This document shows, piece by piece, positions 1-6,394 of a stretch of DNA of 12,273 nt. Made by a program: the position numbers and the translations under genes. Source of the stretch: an uncultured Bacilli bacterium (GTDB lineage: Bacteria; Bacillota_I; Bacilli_A; RF39; UBA660). The stretch lies in contig CAKPIH010000037.1 of the NCBI GenBank assembly GCA_934162325.1, positions 1-12,273 on the forward strand, in the 5' to 3' direction. Below the pieces are notes generated by a model. That model was not told the origin of the DNA, did no database searches, and saw only the letters and a list, made by a program, of their open reading frames with translations. Each line of letters opens with the position of its first letter. Position 1 is the stretch's first letter.

Positions 1-53
1 CACCCTATTTCCTATATAATTATATATTATTATTTACTAATTGGCAATATTTT

Positions 54-122
54 AAAAGTATTTTTTGTTAACTAACTATAATTTATTATTTTATTTGAAT
101 ATGTAAAAGAAAAAATACTTTT
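54..122. repeat. 13-bp perfect inverted repeat in the left intergenic region
   Basis: Arms AAAAGTATTTTTT (54-66) and AAAAAATACTTTT (110-122) are exact reverse complements separated by 43 bases. The region 1-142 holds no gene I can support. The arms are almost pure A/T, and with this spacing the structure is not a normal intrinsic terminator. It lies just past the end of the small genes at 143-416 and could be a weak 3' structure or simply chance in AT-rich DNA. Confidence 0.4.
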
Positions 123-142
123 GTTCAAAGTACTTTATATTT

Positions 143-229
143 TTATCTGTTGTTTAATATTATCTTTTTTAGTTCGTCAGAACAATAATTAGCTGTTTTT
201 TCATATGTGTATTTATATTTACTATCCAT
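143..229 (-). CDS. 28-residue ORF coupled to the VbhA-like gene; possible remnant of a Fic-type toxin
   Basis: A short open frame begins ATG GAT AGT at 229 and stops TAA at 143. Its start overlaps the last 8 bases of the upstream gene (stop TAG at 222-224), and an AGAGGA ribosome site (234-239) sits four bases before the ATG. This is the arrangement of a translationally coupled second gene. The peptide starts MDSKYKYTYEKTANYC and ends LNNR. Fic-family proteins that follow VbhA-type antitoxins are typically a few hundred residues long and in some lineages open with a Tyr-rich stretch ending in YC. The resemblance here is loose, and no Fic motif (HxFx(D/E)GNGRxxR) appears downstream in any frame. 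It may therefore be a decayed toxin start, an unrelated microprotein, or chance. What is seen is the coupling and the ribosome site; the Fic link is inference. Confidence 0.35.
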   Translation of the reverse strand: MDSKYKYTYEKTANYCSDELKKIILNNR

Positions 230-416
230 AGATTCCTCTATACTTTTCAATGACTTTTTTTCTTTCTTTTGTTGTGGTGGTTTTTCCTATTATACAATTA
301 TATAATTTTTTCTTTATATCTTTTGTTAATGGCATACCTTCTTGGGCCATAGCACCATCTACTCTTCTTATTTTTTCTTGTATTTCTACTTTTTCTTTAT
401 ACTTTTTATTATCCAT
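222..416 (-). CDS. Small VbhA-type antitoxin-like protein (64 aa)
   Basis: VbhA-type antitoxins are small helical proteins that bind Fic AMP-transferases and block the ATP site with an inhibitory helix of pattern (S/T)xxxE(G/N). This protein shows AMAQEG at residues 22-27, so the Glu and Gly are present but Ala replaces the Ser/Thr. It is followed by a spacer, CIIGKTTTTKE at 41-51 and a terminal KYRG, which fits the usual 'GxITxxE...ikkxY' ending of the family. I chose ATG at 416 (64 aa) rather than GTG 425 or ATG 422, because the GGTGAT ribosome site (421-426) would lie inside the longer forms. An extended -10 promoter precedes it. The expected Fic toxin is missing downstream; only a 28-codon coupled frame follows. 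The family call is from pattern recognition without a database search, and a helical protein of unrelated function is the alternative. Confidence 0.55.
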   Translation of the reverse strand: MDNKKYKEKVEIQEKIRRVDGAMAQEGMPLTKDIKKKLYNCIIGKTTTTKERKKVIEKYRGIYG

Positions 417-453
417 AAACATCACCCTTTTTGTATTTGTTTTTTCTTTATAT

Positions 454-462
454 ATTATACCA
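454..462 (-). promoter_or_regulatory. Extended -10 promoter for the VbhA-like gene
   Basis: On the minus strand TGG-TATAAT reads as a consensus extended -10 (TATAAT at 459-454, TGn at 462-460), 38 bases upstream of the chosen ATG. The -35 position is poor (about AGTGAA), which is usual when TGn is present. Confidence 0.5.
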
Positions 463-606
463 CATTTCTGCTAATATTTCACTGTTTTTGTTCAATTTAA
501 TTGTATTTTATAATTATTCAACATATGTATCATATATTCCAATATTTACTAACGAGAATTTATTTCACTATTTACAACATAACTCTTATTTTTGAGACGT
601 AGACTC

Positions 607-650
607 AAAAATACCACGGAAAATTTAAGTTTACTTAAAGTTGAAGTGGC
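607..650 (-). terminator. Candidate intrinsic terminator after topA
   Basis: Read on the minus strand just past the topA stop, GCCAC (650-646) can pair with GTGGT (617-613). This encloses an inner perfect hairpin, TTTAAGT-AA-ACTTAAA (639-624), and is followed at once by ATTTTT (612-607). The outer stem is short and the structure is AT-rich, so termination would be moderate at best. A second perfect hairpin (587-613, TATTTTTGAG/CTCAAAAATA) overlaps the T-run and competes with it. Confidence 0.4.
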
Positions 651-667
651 AAAAGAAAAGAACTAAA

Positions 668-2707
668 TTAATTAGCTCTCTCATAATCACAATTCATACA
701 TTTTATCTTATCTTTTTTTTCAGTTAATGTTCCATTACAATTAGGACATTTTTCTTCAATTGGTTTATCCCAACTAGCAAAATCACATTTTGGATAATTT
801 GAACAGCCATAGAAGATTTTACCTCTTTTAGTTTTCTTTTCTAATATTTTACCATCACACTTTGGACAAGGTATAATTTCTTTTACTTCTTTTTCTTCTT
901 TATTACTTTTAATATATTTACAAGTTGGATAATTTGAACAAGCAGTAAACTTTCCATACTTACTTTGTTTTATTACTAATGGACTACCACAATTTGGACA
1001 TAGTTCTCCTGTTTCTTCTGGAGCTTTCTTTTCCATATTCTTGAAAGCTACTTCTACTTTTGGTTCAAATTCTTGATAGAAGATACTTAGTAATTTATTC
1101 CACTCCATGTTACCATCTGCTATTTTATCTAAATCGTCTTCCATATTCTTAGTATATTCTACATTAATGATATCTTTAAAGAATTCTTGTAATTTATCGG
1201 TTGTTTCAATACCTACTTCAGTAGGAATAAATTTTTTATCAATAACTTTTACATAGCCTCTTTCTTCAATGGTATCGATTGTTTTAGCATATGTTGATGG
1301 ACGGCCTATTCCTAATTCTTCCATTTCTTTTATTAGTTTACTTTCGGTATATCTAGCAGGTGGTTTTGTTGTATGTGATGTATATTCTATAGTGTTAGCT
1401 ACTAATACATTACTTTTATAGTTTGAGAAGTCTGGTAATACTTTATCTTCACTATCTTCATATTTACTATATACTTTTAAGTATCCATCAAAGATTAGGA
1501 TTTGTCCATTTACTTTGAACTGATAATTATTATTATCTAATATAACAGTAGTTGCTTCTACTTTGGCATCTTTCATTAGGGATGCTAGGGCTCTATAATA
1601 TATTAGACTATATAATTTATATTCATCATTAGTTAGATATTCTTTTATTTTTTCTGGATTATTATTTATATTAGTAGGTCTTATGGCTTCATGAGCATCT
1701 TGAACATTCTCGGTTTTATTGCTCTTTTTTACATAACCTACATACTCACTTCCATAATTATCTTTGATATAACCATAAGTTTCTCTAATAAACTCATCAG
1801 ATAATCTTACGGAGTCGGTTCTCATATAAGATATTAATCCTTCTGCTCCATCTTTTAGGTTTATTCCTTCATATAGTTTTTGAGCTATCATCATGGTTTT
1901 CTTAGAGGTAAAACCTAGTTTGGTTGAAGCTTCTTGCTCTAGTGTACTTGTTGTAAAAGGAAATTTGCTTTTCTTAGCTTTTTCTTTTTTATCAATACTT
2001 TCTATCTTGAAGGCGTTTGATAGTTTACTTAGTATTTCTTTGGCTTCAGATTCTTTTTTGATTTCTATTTTTTTATGATTATAGGTATCTAATTTAGCAT
2101 CGAAGTCATTAAATTTTGCTTCTATCTCAAAGTATTCTTCAGGAATGAAGGCTTCTATTTCTCTTTCACGATCTACGATTAACTTTAGAGCTACTGACTG
2201 AACACGACCTGCTGATTTGCCTCCTGTTTTAGACTGCATTAGTTTACTTAGTCTAAAGCCTATGATACGATCTAGTATTCTTCTTGTTTCTTGAGATTTT
2301 ACTAGATTATCATCTATTTTTCTAGCTTTATTAAATGAATCTAGAACGGCTTTTTTGGTTATTTCGTTGAAGACTATTCGATTATAGTTTTCTTCTTTTA
2401 ATCCTAAGGTATCATATAGATGCCAACTTATGGCTTCTCCTTCACGATCGGGGTCGGTTGCTAGATATACGAAGTCGGCATCTTTGATATCTTTTTTTAA
2501 TTCTTTTACTAATTTTGATTTTCCTTTGATTATTTTATAATCTGGTTTAAAATTATTATCTATATCTACTCCAAAGCCATATTTTCCTGATGTTGATAGG
2601 TCTCTGATGTGTCCTACGGAAGATACTACTTTGAAATCTTTTCCTAAATATTTTTCTATTGTTTTACTTTTATGTGGGGATTCCACGATTACTAATTTTT
2701 TTGACAT
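668..2707 (-). CDS. topA: DNA topoisomerase I (type IA, omega protein)
   Basis: Relaxes negative supercoils by cutting and passing one DNA strand through a 5'-phosphotyrosine link; a cytoplasmic housekeeping enzyme. The 679-residue product opens with the TOPRIM domain: KLVIVESPHKSKTIEKYLG (residues 4-22, Glu9) and the Mg-binding acidic motif ATDPDREGE (83-91). Arg/Ser-rich GKSAGRVQS (163-171) is the conserved central motif, and GLISYMRTDSVRLS carries the catalytic Tyr294. GIGRPSTYA is also present. The C-terminus has three four-Cys zinc ribbons, starting near 570, 614 and 654 (CPNC/CSNYPTC, CPKC/CSNYPKC, CPNC/CMNC). Length and order are normal for a Bacillota TopA. The ATG at 2707 has a GGAAG ribosome site and a strong promoter. 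It is probably monocistronic. Nothing is truncated. Confidence 0.97.
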   Translation of the reverse strand: MSKKLVIVESPHKSKTIEKYLGKDFKVVSSVGHIRDLSTSGKYGFGVDIDNNFKPDYKIIKGKSKLVKELKKDIKDADFVYLATDPDREGEAISWHLYDTLGLKEENYNRIVFNEITKKAVLDSFNKARKIDDNLVKSQETRRILDRIIGFRLSKLMQSKTGGKSAGRVQSVALKLIVDREREIEAFIPEEYFEIEAKFNDFDAKLDTYNHKKIEIKKESEAKEILSKLSNAFKIESIDKKEKAKKSKFPFTTSTLEQEASTKLGFTSKKTMMIAQKLYEGINLKDGAEGLISYMRTDSVRLSDEFIRETYGYIKDNYGSEYVGYVKKSNKTENVQDAHEAIRPTNINNNPEKIKEYLTNDEYKLYSLIYYRALASLMKDAKVEATTVILDNNNYQFKVNGQILIFDGYLKVYSKYEDSEDKVLPDFSNYKSNVLVANTIEYTSHTTKPPARYTESKLIKEMEELGIGRPSTYAKTIDTIEERGYVKVIDKKFIPTEVGIETTDKLQEFFKDIINVEYTKNMEDDLDKIADGNMEWNKLLSIFYQEFEPKVEVAFKNMEKKAPEETGELCPNCGSPLVIKQSKYGKFTACSNYPTCKYIKSNKEEKEVKEIIPCPKCDGKILEKKTKRGKIFYGCSNYPKCDFASWDKPIEEKCPNCNGTLTEKKDKIKCMNCDYERAN

Positions 2708-2728
2708 ATAACGCTTCCTTTCTATGAC

Positions 2729-2757
2729 ATTATAACTATTCTTTTTATAAAATGCAA
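2729..2757 (-). promoter_or_regulatory. Sigma-A promoter of topA
   Basis: TTGCAT (2757-2752) and a perfect TATAAT (2734-2729) are separated by exactly 17 bases on the minus strand, and the -10 ends 21 bases before the topA ATG. Only two -35 bases differ from consensus. Confidence 0.75.
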
Positions 2758-2788
2758 GTATTTTTTATTATTTTTTTATTTTATGATT

Positions 2789-2841
2789 CCCTCTAAGCTA
2801 TAATCTTAGAGGGTTATTTTTAGCTTGTAATCTAAAAATAA
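2789..2841. repeat. Two back-to-back perfect stem-loops upstream of topA
   Basis: CCCTCTAAG-7 nt-CTTAGAGGG (2789-2813) is a strong 9-bp hairpin, followed without a gap by TTATTTTTAG-8 nt-CTAAAAATAA (2814-2841), a perfect 10-bp hairpin. Read on the plus strand, the first stem is followed by TTATTTTT and looks like an intrinsic terminator, but no plus-strand gene precedes it. On the minus strand an A-rich tract follows, which is not terminator-like. The pair occupies the otherwise gene-free stretch 2708-3062, together with the stem-loops at 2884-2941. I see no reading frame or RNA gene of known type in that stretch. Confidence 0.6.
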
Positions 2842-2883
2842 TATATCAGCCATATCTATTATATGGTAGTTAATTATATATAC

Positions 2884-2911
2884 TAAAATAGCCTCCGGTT
2901 AAGGAGGACTA
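2884..2911 (-). terminator. Candidate terminator downstream of lemA
   Basis: On the minus strand TAG-T-CCTCC (2911-2903) pairs with GGAGG-CTA (2896-2889) around the loop TTAACC. This gives eight pairs with one bulged base, followed by ATTTTAGT. It is the most GC-rich stem after lemA, though 150 bases past its stop, and the T-run is short. A further perfect 7-bp hairpin, CATAAGA-TTTC-TCTTATG, sits just upstream at 2924-2941. Confidence 0.45.
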
Positions 2912-3062
2912 CTTATATGTAAACATAAGATTTCTCTTATGACATTATACTATATGCTGGTAGTTTGAGTTTTGTTCCTCTTTTTGGATATTTTTTAATG
3001 CATGAAAAAGAGATAATAGTTCATCATCCCTTTTCGAATTATATTTTGTTAATTTATTTTGT

Positions 3063-3611
3063 TTATAATTTTATTTCTACATTTTCTTTTTTAGCGTCTT
3101 CTAATTTAAATAACTCAGCTTTTTTGAATCCAAAGATAGCCGCTACTATGTTACTTGGAACTACTTCAATAGCAGTATTATAATTATTTGCAACATGATT
3201 ATATATTTCCCTAGCATCTTTTAATTGGTCTTCAACAATACTTAATTCACTTTGTAGATTTAAATACTCAGTATCAGCTTTTAATTCTGGATAAGCTTCT
3301 ACTACTGCTAAATACTTGGTAAGTTCATTATTCATTTTATTAGCGGATTTTATATCCATATGATTCTTGTTATTATATTCACTTCTTAATGCTGTAATTT
3401 TTTCTAAAGTACCATTTTCATGCTTACTATAACCTTTTACTGTTTCTACTAAGTTAGGCATTAAATCAAATCTTTTATTTAGACATATCTCAATATCTGA
3501 TTTGGCTTTTTTCATTTTATTAAATAATTTAACTAATTTATTATACTTAGCAATTATTACTAAAATAACGATTAATAAAACTGTTAAAACTATATATATT
3601 ATACTTTCCAT
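3063..3611 (-). CDS. lemA: LemA family membrane protein
   Basis: LemA proteins are small single-span membrane proteins with a long helical domain, widespread in bacteria; their biochemical role is not settled. The 182-residue product has one TM segment (about residues 4-21), then the family signature YNKLVKL (23-29), SDIEICLNKRFDLMPNL (38-54) and VETVKGYSKHE (55-65). The usual ending is also there, with PSNIVAAIFGFKKAELF close to the C-terminus. Length is typical (about 180-190). ATG 3611 is preceded by AGGTGAG (3621-3615), which lies in the 13-base gap after the stop of the upstream gene, so the two are co-transcribed from the promoter at 4178-4206. No TPM-domain or protease partner of the kind sometimes found next to lemA is present; its neighbour is an unrecognised one-TM protein. 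Confidence 0.92.
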   Translation of the reverse strand: MESIIYIVLTVLLIVILVIIAKYNKLVKLFNKMKKAKSDIEICLNKRFDLMPNLVETVKGYSKHENGTLEKITALRSEYNNKNHMDIKSANKMNNELTKYLAVVEAYPELKADTEYLNLQSELSIVEDQLKDAREIYNHVANNYNTAIEVVPSNIVAAIFGFKKAELFKLEDAKKENVEIKL

Positions 3612-3624
3612 GTTCTCACCTCTA

Positions 3625-4155
3625 TCATTCTATAGTAATCTTATTTACATAACCAGCTTCATCATAATCAAGTATTATATCATAATATTGAGTTGTTTTT
3701 TCAAACCAGTTAGGATCACTTGTTGGGATTTTTTCAGTAAAATTCTTTTTTATAGTTCTCATTTCATTTTCATCTTCTGTACAAGTATTTTGATAACATA
3801 AAGTAACTATATGGTCACTATTTTTCTTATTACTACTTATAATATTATCTATACTGTTTGGTACATTACTTCTTATTGTAGTACCTGAATATAATTCAAG
3901 AGGACTATTAAATGAATCAATATTATGTTTTTCTAGTTGTTTTTGATATTCTTCATCGACTTTTGTTTTAGAATCTTCCATATCGCCAAAGAAATTATCA
4001 AATATGTCAAATAAACTTTTAGAATTTTCCTTTCTTTCTTTACTAACTAGAACTATTTTATTAATTAATATAACTACTATTACAAGAGCAATAAATATTA
4101 ATATACCAAGTAGCCATGTTCTTGGTTTAAATTCATTATCAATTTTTTCTTTCAT
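3625..4155 (-). CDS. Single-span membrane protein of unknown function, co-transcribed with lemA
   Basis: I do not recognise this 176-residue protein. Residues 1-13 are charged, 14-33 form one hydrophobic span, and a basic stretch (SKERKENSK, 38-46) follows. The remaining 130 residues are hydrophilic and mixed alpha/beta in appearance. Two cysteines lie five apart (C120 and C125, CYQNTC) and could form a disulfide or a small metal site; the pattern DPNWFEKTTQYYDIILDYDE precedes the end. The topology is ambiguous because both flanks are basic. If the large domain is outside, a disulfide is likely. The gene starts at an ATG with AAAGGAGA upstream, stops TGA, and is followed 13 bases later by lemA. 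That makes a two-gene operon and suggests a shared role at the membrane (inference). Confidence 0.8.
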   Translation of the reverse strand: MKEKIDNEFKPRTWLLGILIFIALVIVVILINKIVLVSKERKENSKSLFDIFDNFFGDMEDSKTKVDEEYQKQLEKHNIDSFNSPLELYSGTTIRSNVPNSIDNIISSNKKNSDHIVTLCYQNTCTEDENEMRTIKKNFTEKIPTSDPNWFEKTTQYYDIILDYDEAGYVNKITIE

Positions 4156-4177
4156 TTTTATTTTCTCCTTTTATTAC

Positions 4178-4206
4178 AATATACACTTTTTGATGTTGTT
4201 TGTCAA
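4178..4206 (-). promoter_or_regulatory. Sigma-A promoter of the lemA operon
   Basis: A perfect TTGACA (4206-4201) and TATATT (4183-4178) are separated by 17 bases on the minus strand, followed by AAAGGAG and the ATG at 4155. The element has the same -35, spacer length and -10 as the protease-operon promoter at 11370-11398. The gap 4156-4404 otherwise holds only this promoter and the terminator of the gene at 4405. Confidence 0.75.
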
Positions 4207-4352
4207 TGTTTCCTGTCGTTTTAGTGAAAGAATTAACATTACTATTTACAAACAGCTCACAACATAGTTGTTCAAAGAAATTTTAATCTGTTATTCGTTA
4301 GTATCAGCAAATCCAATATCATAGCGAATTACTAAAAAATATTTTAGTTTTT

Positions 4353-4397
4353 AAAAACGAAAACCCAAAGGAAATTATATAACTAATGGATTTTCGT
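4353..4397 (-). terminator. Intrinsic terminator of the surface-protein operon
   Basis: On the minus strand ACGAAAATCCA (4397-4387) pairs with TGGGTTTTCGT (4367-4357) over 11 bp with one U-G wobble, followed by TTTT and more A/T. It lies just 8 bases past the stop of the 89-residue gene and is a good end for the three-gene operon. Confidence 0.7.
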
Positions 4398-4404
4398 ATT
4401 AATT

Positions 4405-4674
4405 TTAATTTGTAAAACTTGTTGTAACAGAACCATCAGAATGATGACTAATGGTAGTATTTCCTATGGTAGTATTGTGGCTACTGCTTCCATCAGAATG
4501 ATGACTTGTTGAAGAACTGTTATTAGAAAAAGTATGACTACTACTTCCATCAGAATGATGACTAATTGTTGAACTGTTGCTAGTTGAATTATGACTAAAC
4601 ATTCCATTTGAACTATGACTCATTGAACTATTAGCACTATGTTTAAATGGTGAATTATTATCATTTTCAAACAT
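4405..4674 (-). CDS. Ser/His-rich protein made of 19-residue repeats (89 aa)
   Basis: The function is unknown to me. After a 17-residue lead (MFENDNNSPFKHSANSS) the protein is four tandem 19-residue units, starting at residues 18, 37, 56 and 75 (the last is 15 residues long). The core of each is SHHSDGSSSH, in the first unit SHSSNGMFSH. About half the residues are Ser, Thr or Asn, His is abundant, and there is no Cys, signal peptide or TM segment, so as written it would stay in the cytoplasm. Paired His next to Asp suggests metal binding or a low-complexity linker (inference). The ATG is strongly supported by AGGAGGT seven bases upstream. It starts 54 bases after the stop of the 548-residue gene with no clear promoter between, so it is likely the last gene of the protease operon. 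A terminator follows directly. Confidence 0.75.
   Translation of the reverse strand: MFENDNNSPFKHSANSSMSHSSNGMFSHNSTSNSSTISHHSDGSSSHTFSNNSSSTSHHSDGSSSHNTTIGNTTISHHSDGSVTTSFTN
4408..4623 (-). repeat. 57-bp in-frame tandem repeat, about four units
   Basis: The DNA behind the 19-residue units repeats every 57 bases. The marker CCATCAGAATGATGACT (plus strand) recurs at 4433, 4490 and 4547. The three downstream units are closer to one another than to the first (4567-4623), consistent with stepwise duplication. Confidence 0.9.
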
Positions 4675-4728
4675 ACTATTACCTCCTATTTAATTTTTTA
4701 TTGATATATTTATTATTATGATATCATT

Positions 4729-6375
4729 TTAATTATGATAATTATTATATGTATCATTATTTATACTTGAAGCAGAATTATTATAATTATTATATGTATC
4801 GTTATTTATACTTGAAGCAGAATTATTATAATTATTATATGTATCGTTATTTATACTTGAAGCAGAATTATTATAATTACTTTTTATTATATTAACATCT
4901 TGACTTGTATTTGTATTATCAACCATATTTGTATCAGTAGTTAAATTTTCACAATTATTATTTATAGGTTTATTTTCATTATCAATGTTATTATTATTGT
5001 TATTATCATCTTTTTTATTTTTCTTATTTTTCATAATAAAGGCAATTACTAAACCTATTACTGATATAGATAGAATACCTATAATAATTAGTAATATTAG
5101 GGATGATGTTTTATTTGTTACATTTGCAGCATTACCTGAACCTGGTATAGTTGACATAGTTACAAAATAATCAGAGACATTTGTTACATCAAATTCAATG
5201 TATCCATTTTCAACTTTAATATTATTTTTTACTAATTCTAATTTATCATTATTTTTTATATAGCCATAAATATTAACTAAATCATTATCTTTATATTTAT
5301 CTCCAACAAATAATTTTAATTTTGATCCTGCTGGTAAATTACTTGTTTGTTTTAATCCTATACATAATCCATCAGCATAATTGGATAATCTTAATATGTC
5401 TTTTTTATTTTCTGAATCATTTGTAATTGTTGTTGTTAAATCATTAGTGTTTTTTAATTTTGAACCATTAACAATCCAGCTATAAATTAATTTTTTATCA
5501 TCATTATAATAATTGAATTTAACTTTCTTTCTGCTACTCTTTATTTTTTCTAAATCTTGAGCAGTTATCTTTGTATCAGATTTTATTATTATACTTATAT
5601 CATCATTCTTATTGTTTTTTAGTACTGATTCTAAATCTTCTAAATAATATCCATCTTTTCTAGTAACCTTGATATTTATTTTGTTTTGTATTCCATTTTC
5701 AGCAGTTACAATAACTTCTATATTATTTTCTCCAACATTTATATCGTGAGTTCCTGCTCCTGTTACTTTTGATTTTGAATCCTCTGCAGAGGCTTTAACA
5801 TTTATACTAGTTACATCATTTGGAACAGACAAAGTATAATTATTATTATCAACTTTAACTAATTCATAACCATCAACTGATATTTCTTTTATATTATTGT
5901 TGTTGGACCTAGTATCAGCATTATTGTTAGAATGATTATTGTTATTATTATTGTTAGAATTGTTATTGTTGTTATTACTTGGTGGCTGTGGAGTAGGTTT
6001 TTGTGAAACCGTTACACTTTTACTTCCAGAAACATTTACTGCAATACCATCAGATGCAGAAGTTACATCACCGCTTAATGTAATTGTAATTGTCCCTGTA
6101 CCAGTTGCTGTACAAGTTGCACTAAATGATTTATTAGTATCCAATGCATCAGCAGTGACATCTGCTTGATTAATTGAACAACCACTAACAGGGCCACTAG
6201 CCGAAACATGAATATTCCAAGCAGCAGCTGAATTTACATTTGCTGTTACTGTAAAACTATCTCCTACATATACACTACCAGAACTAACTAATAAATTTCC
6301 TGACGCTGCAAGTACATTAATGTTAAATGCAAACATTGAAACTAAAGATATTAATAAGAATTTTATTTTTTTCAT
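4729..6375 (-). CDS. Exported, TM-anchored surface protein: Ig-like plus cadherin-like domains, Asn-rich tail
   Basis: A 548-residue protein. Residues 1-24 are a signal peptide (cleavage at VLA-A or LAA-S). Residues 25-124 form an all-beta Ig-like domain with two Cys (66, 88), likely a disulfide; its opening SSGSVYVGDSFTVTANV resembles cohesin/Big-type domains, but it is shorter than classical cohesins (about 140). An Asn-rich linker follows (134-161). Residues 168-240 match the cadherin-like beta-sandwich family, with its GYEL opening and the ending GENNIEVIVTAENG. An unrecognised domain spans 243-410. One TM helix (424-447) and KNKKNKK give a type I topology, so residues 449-548 (Asn-rich, three 15-residue repeats) are cytoplasmic. 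The ribosome site GGAGG (6388-6384) precedes the ATG. The gene starts 19 bases after the dockerin-protease stop, so both belong to one operon. It may act as a surface receptor or scaffold for that protease (inference). Confidence 0.85.
   Translation of the reverse strand: MKKIKFLLISLVSMFAFNINVLAASGNLLVSSGSVYVGDSFTVTANVNSAAAWNIHVSASGPVSGCSINQADVTADALDTNKSFSATCTATGTGTITITLSGDVTSASDGIAVNVSGSKSVTVSQKPTPQPPSNNNNNNSNNNNNNNHSNNNADTRSNNNNIKEISVDGYELVKVDNNNYTLSVPNDVTSINVKASAEDSKSKVTGAGTHDINVGENNIEVIVTAENGIQNKINIKVTRKDGYYLEDLESVLKNNKNDDISIIIKSDTKITAQDLEKIKSSRKKVKFNYYNDDKKLIYSWIVNGSKLKNTNDLTTTITNDSENKKDILRLSNYADGLCIGLKQTSNLPAGSKLKLFVGDKYKDNDLVNIYGYIKNNDKLELVKNNIKVENGYIEFDVTNVSDYFVTMSTIPGSGNAANVTNKTSSLILLIIIGILSISVIGLVIAFIMKNKKNKKDDNNNNNNIDNENKPINNNCENLTTDTNMVDNTNTSQDVNIIKSNYNNSASSINNDTYNNYNNSASSINNDTYNNYNNSASSINNDTYNNYHN
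4732..4878 (-). repeat. 45-bp tandem repeat encoding the cytoplasmic tail
   Basis: Three full 45-bp units plus a partial fourth encode NYNNSASSINNDTYN at residues 500-514, 515-529 and 530-544. The marker CTTGAAGCAG (plus strand) recurs at 4766, 4811 and 4856. The units are nearly identical at the DNA level (for example GTATCA versus GTATCG), which points to recent slippage or duplication. Confidence 0.9.
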
Positions 6376-6394
6376 CTTTTATTCCTCCATTCTT

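Noticed and set aside
1..75. Open plus-strand frame from the left edge to a TAA at 73-75 (24 codons).
   Set aside because: Only AT-rich residues with no recognisable end of a protein; open frames of this length are expected by chance.
493..498. TTGAAC upstream of the VbhA-like gene as its -35 box.
   Set aside because: It is 30 bases from the TATAAT, far too distant; the extended -10 explains the promoter better.
587..613. Perfect hairpin past topA as the topA terminator.
   Set aside because: No T-run follows the stem on the minus strand; the structure at 607-650 fits better.
2842..2960. tRNA or T-box/riboswitch in the gap upstream of topA.
   Set aside because: No cloverleaf, T-loop (GGTTCRA) or T-box motif was found; only independent short hairpins.
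4433..4563. CRISPR-like regular repeats (57-bp spacing).
   Set aside because: The repeats are in frame within a protein-coding gene, and the 'spacers' are degenerate copies of each other.
250..5170. Plus-strand open frames at 250-474, 1893-2078, 2965-3183, 3502-3801, 4004-4267 and 4985-5170.
   Set aside because: They are mostly antisense to clear minus-strand genes, have Leu/Phe/Ile-rich translations typical of AT-rich antisense, and lack ribosome sites.
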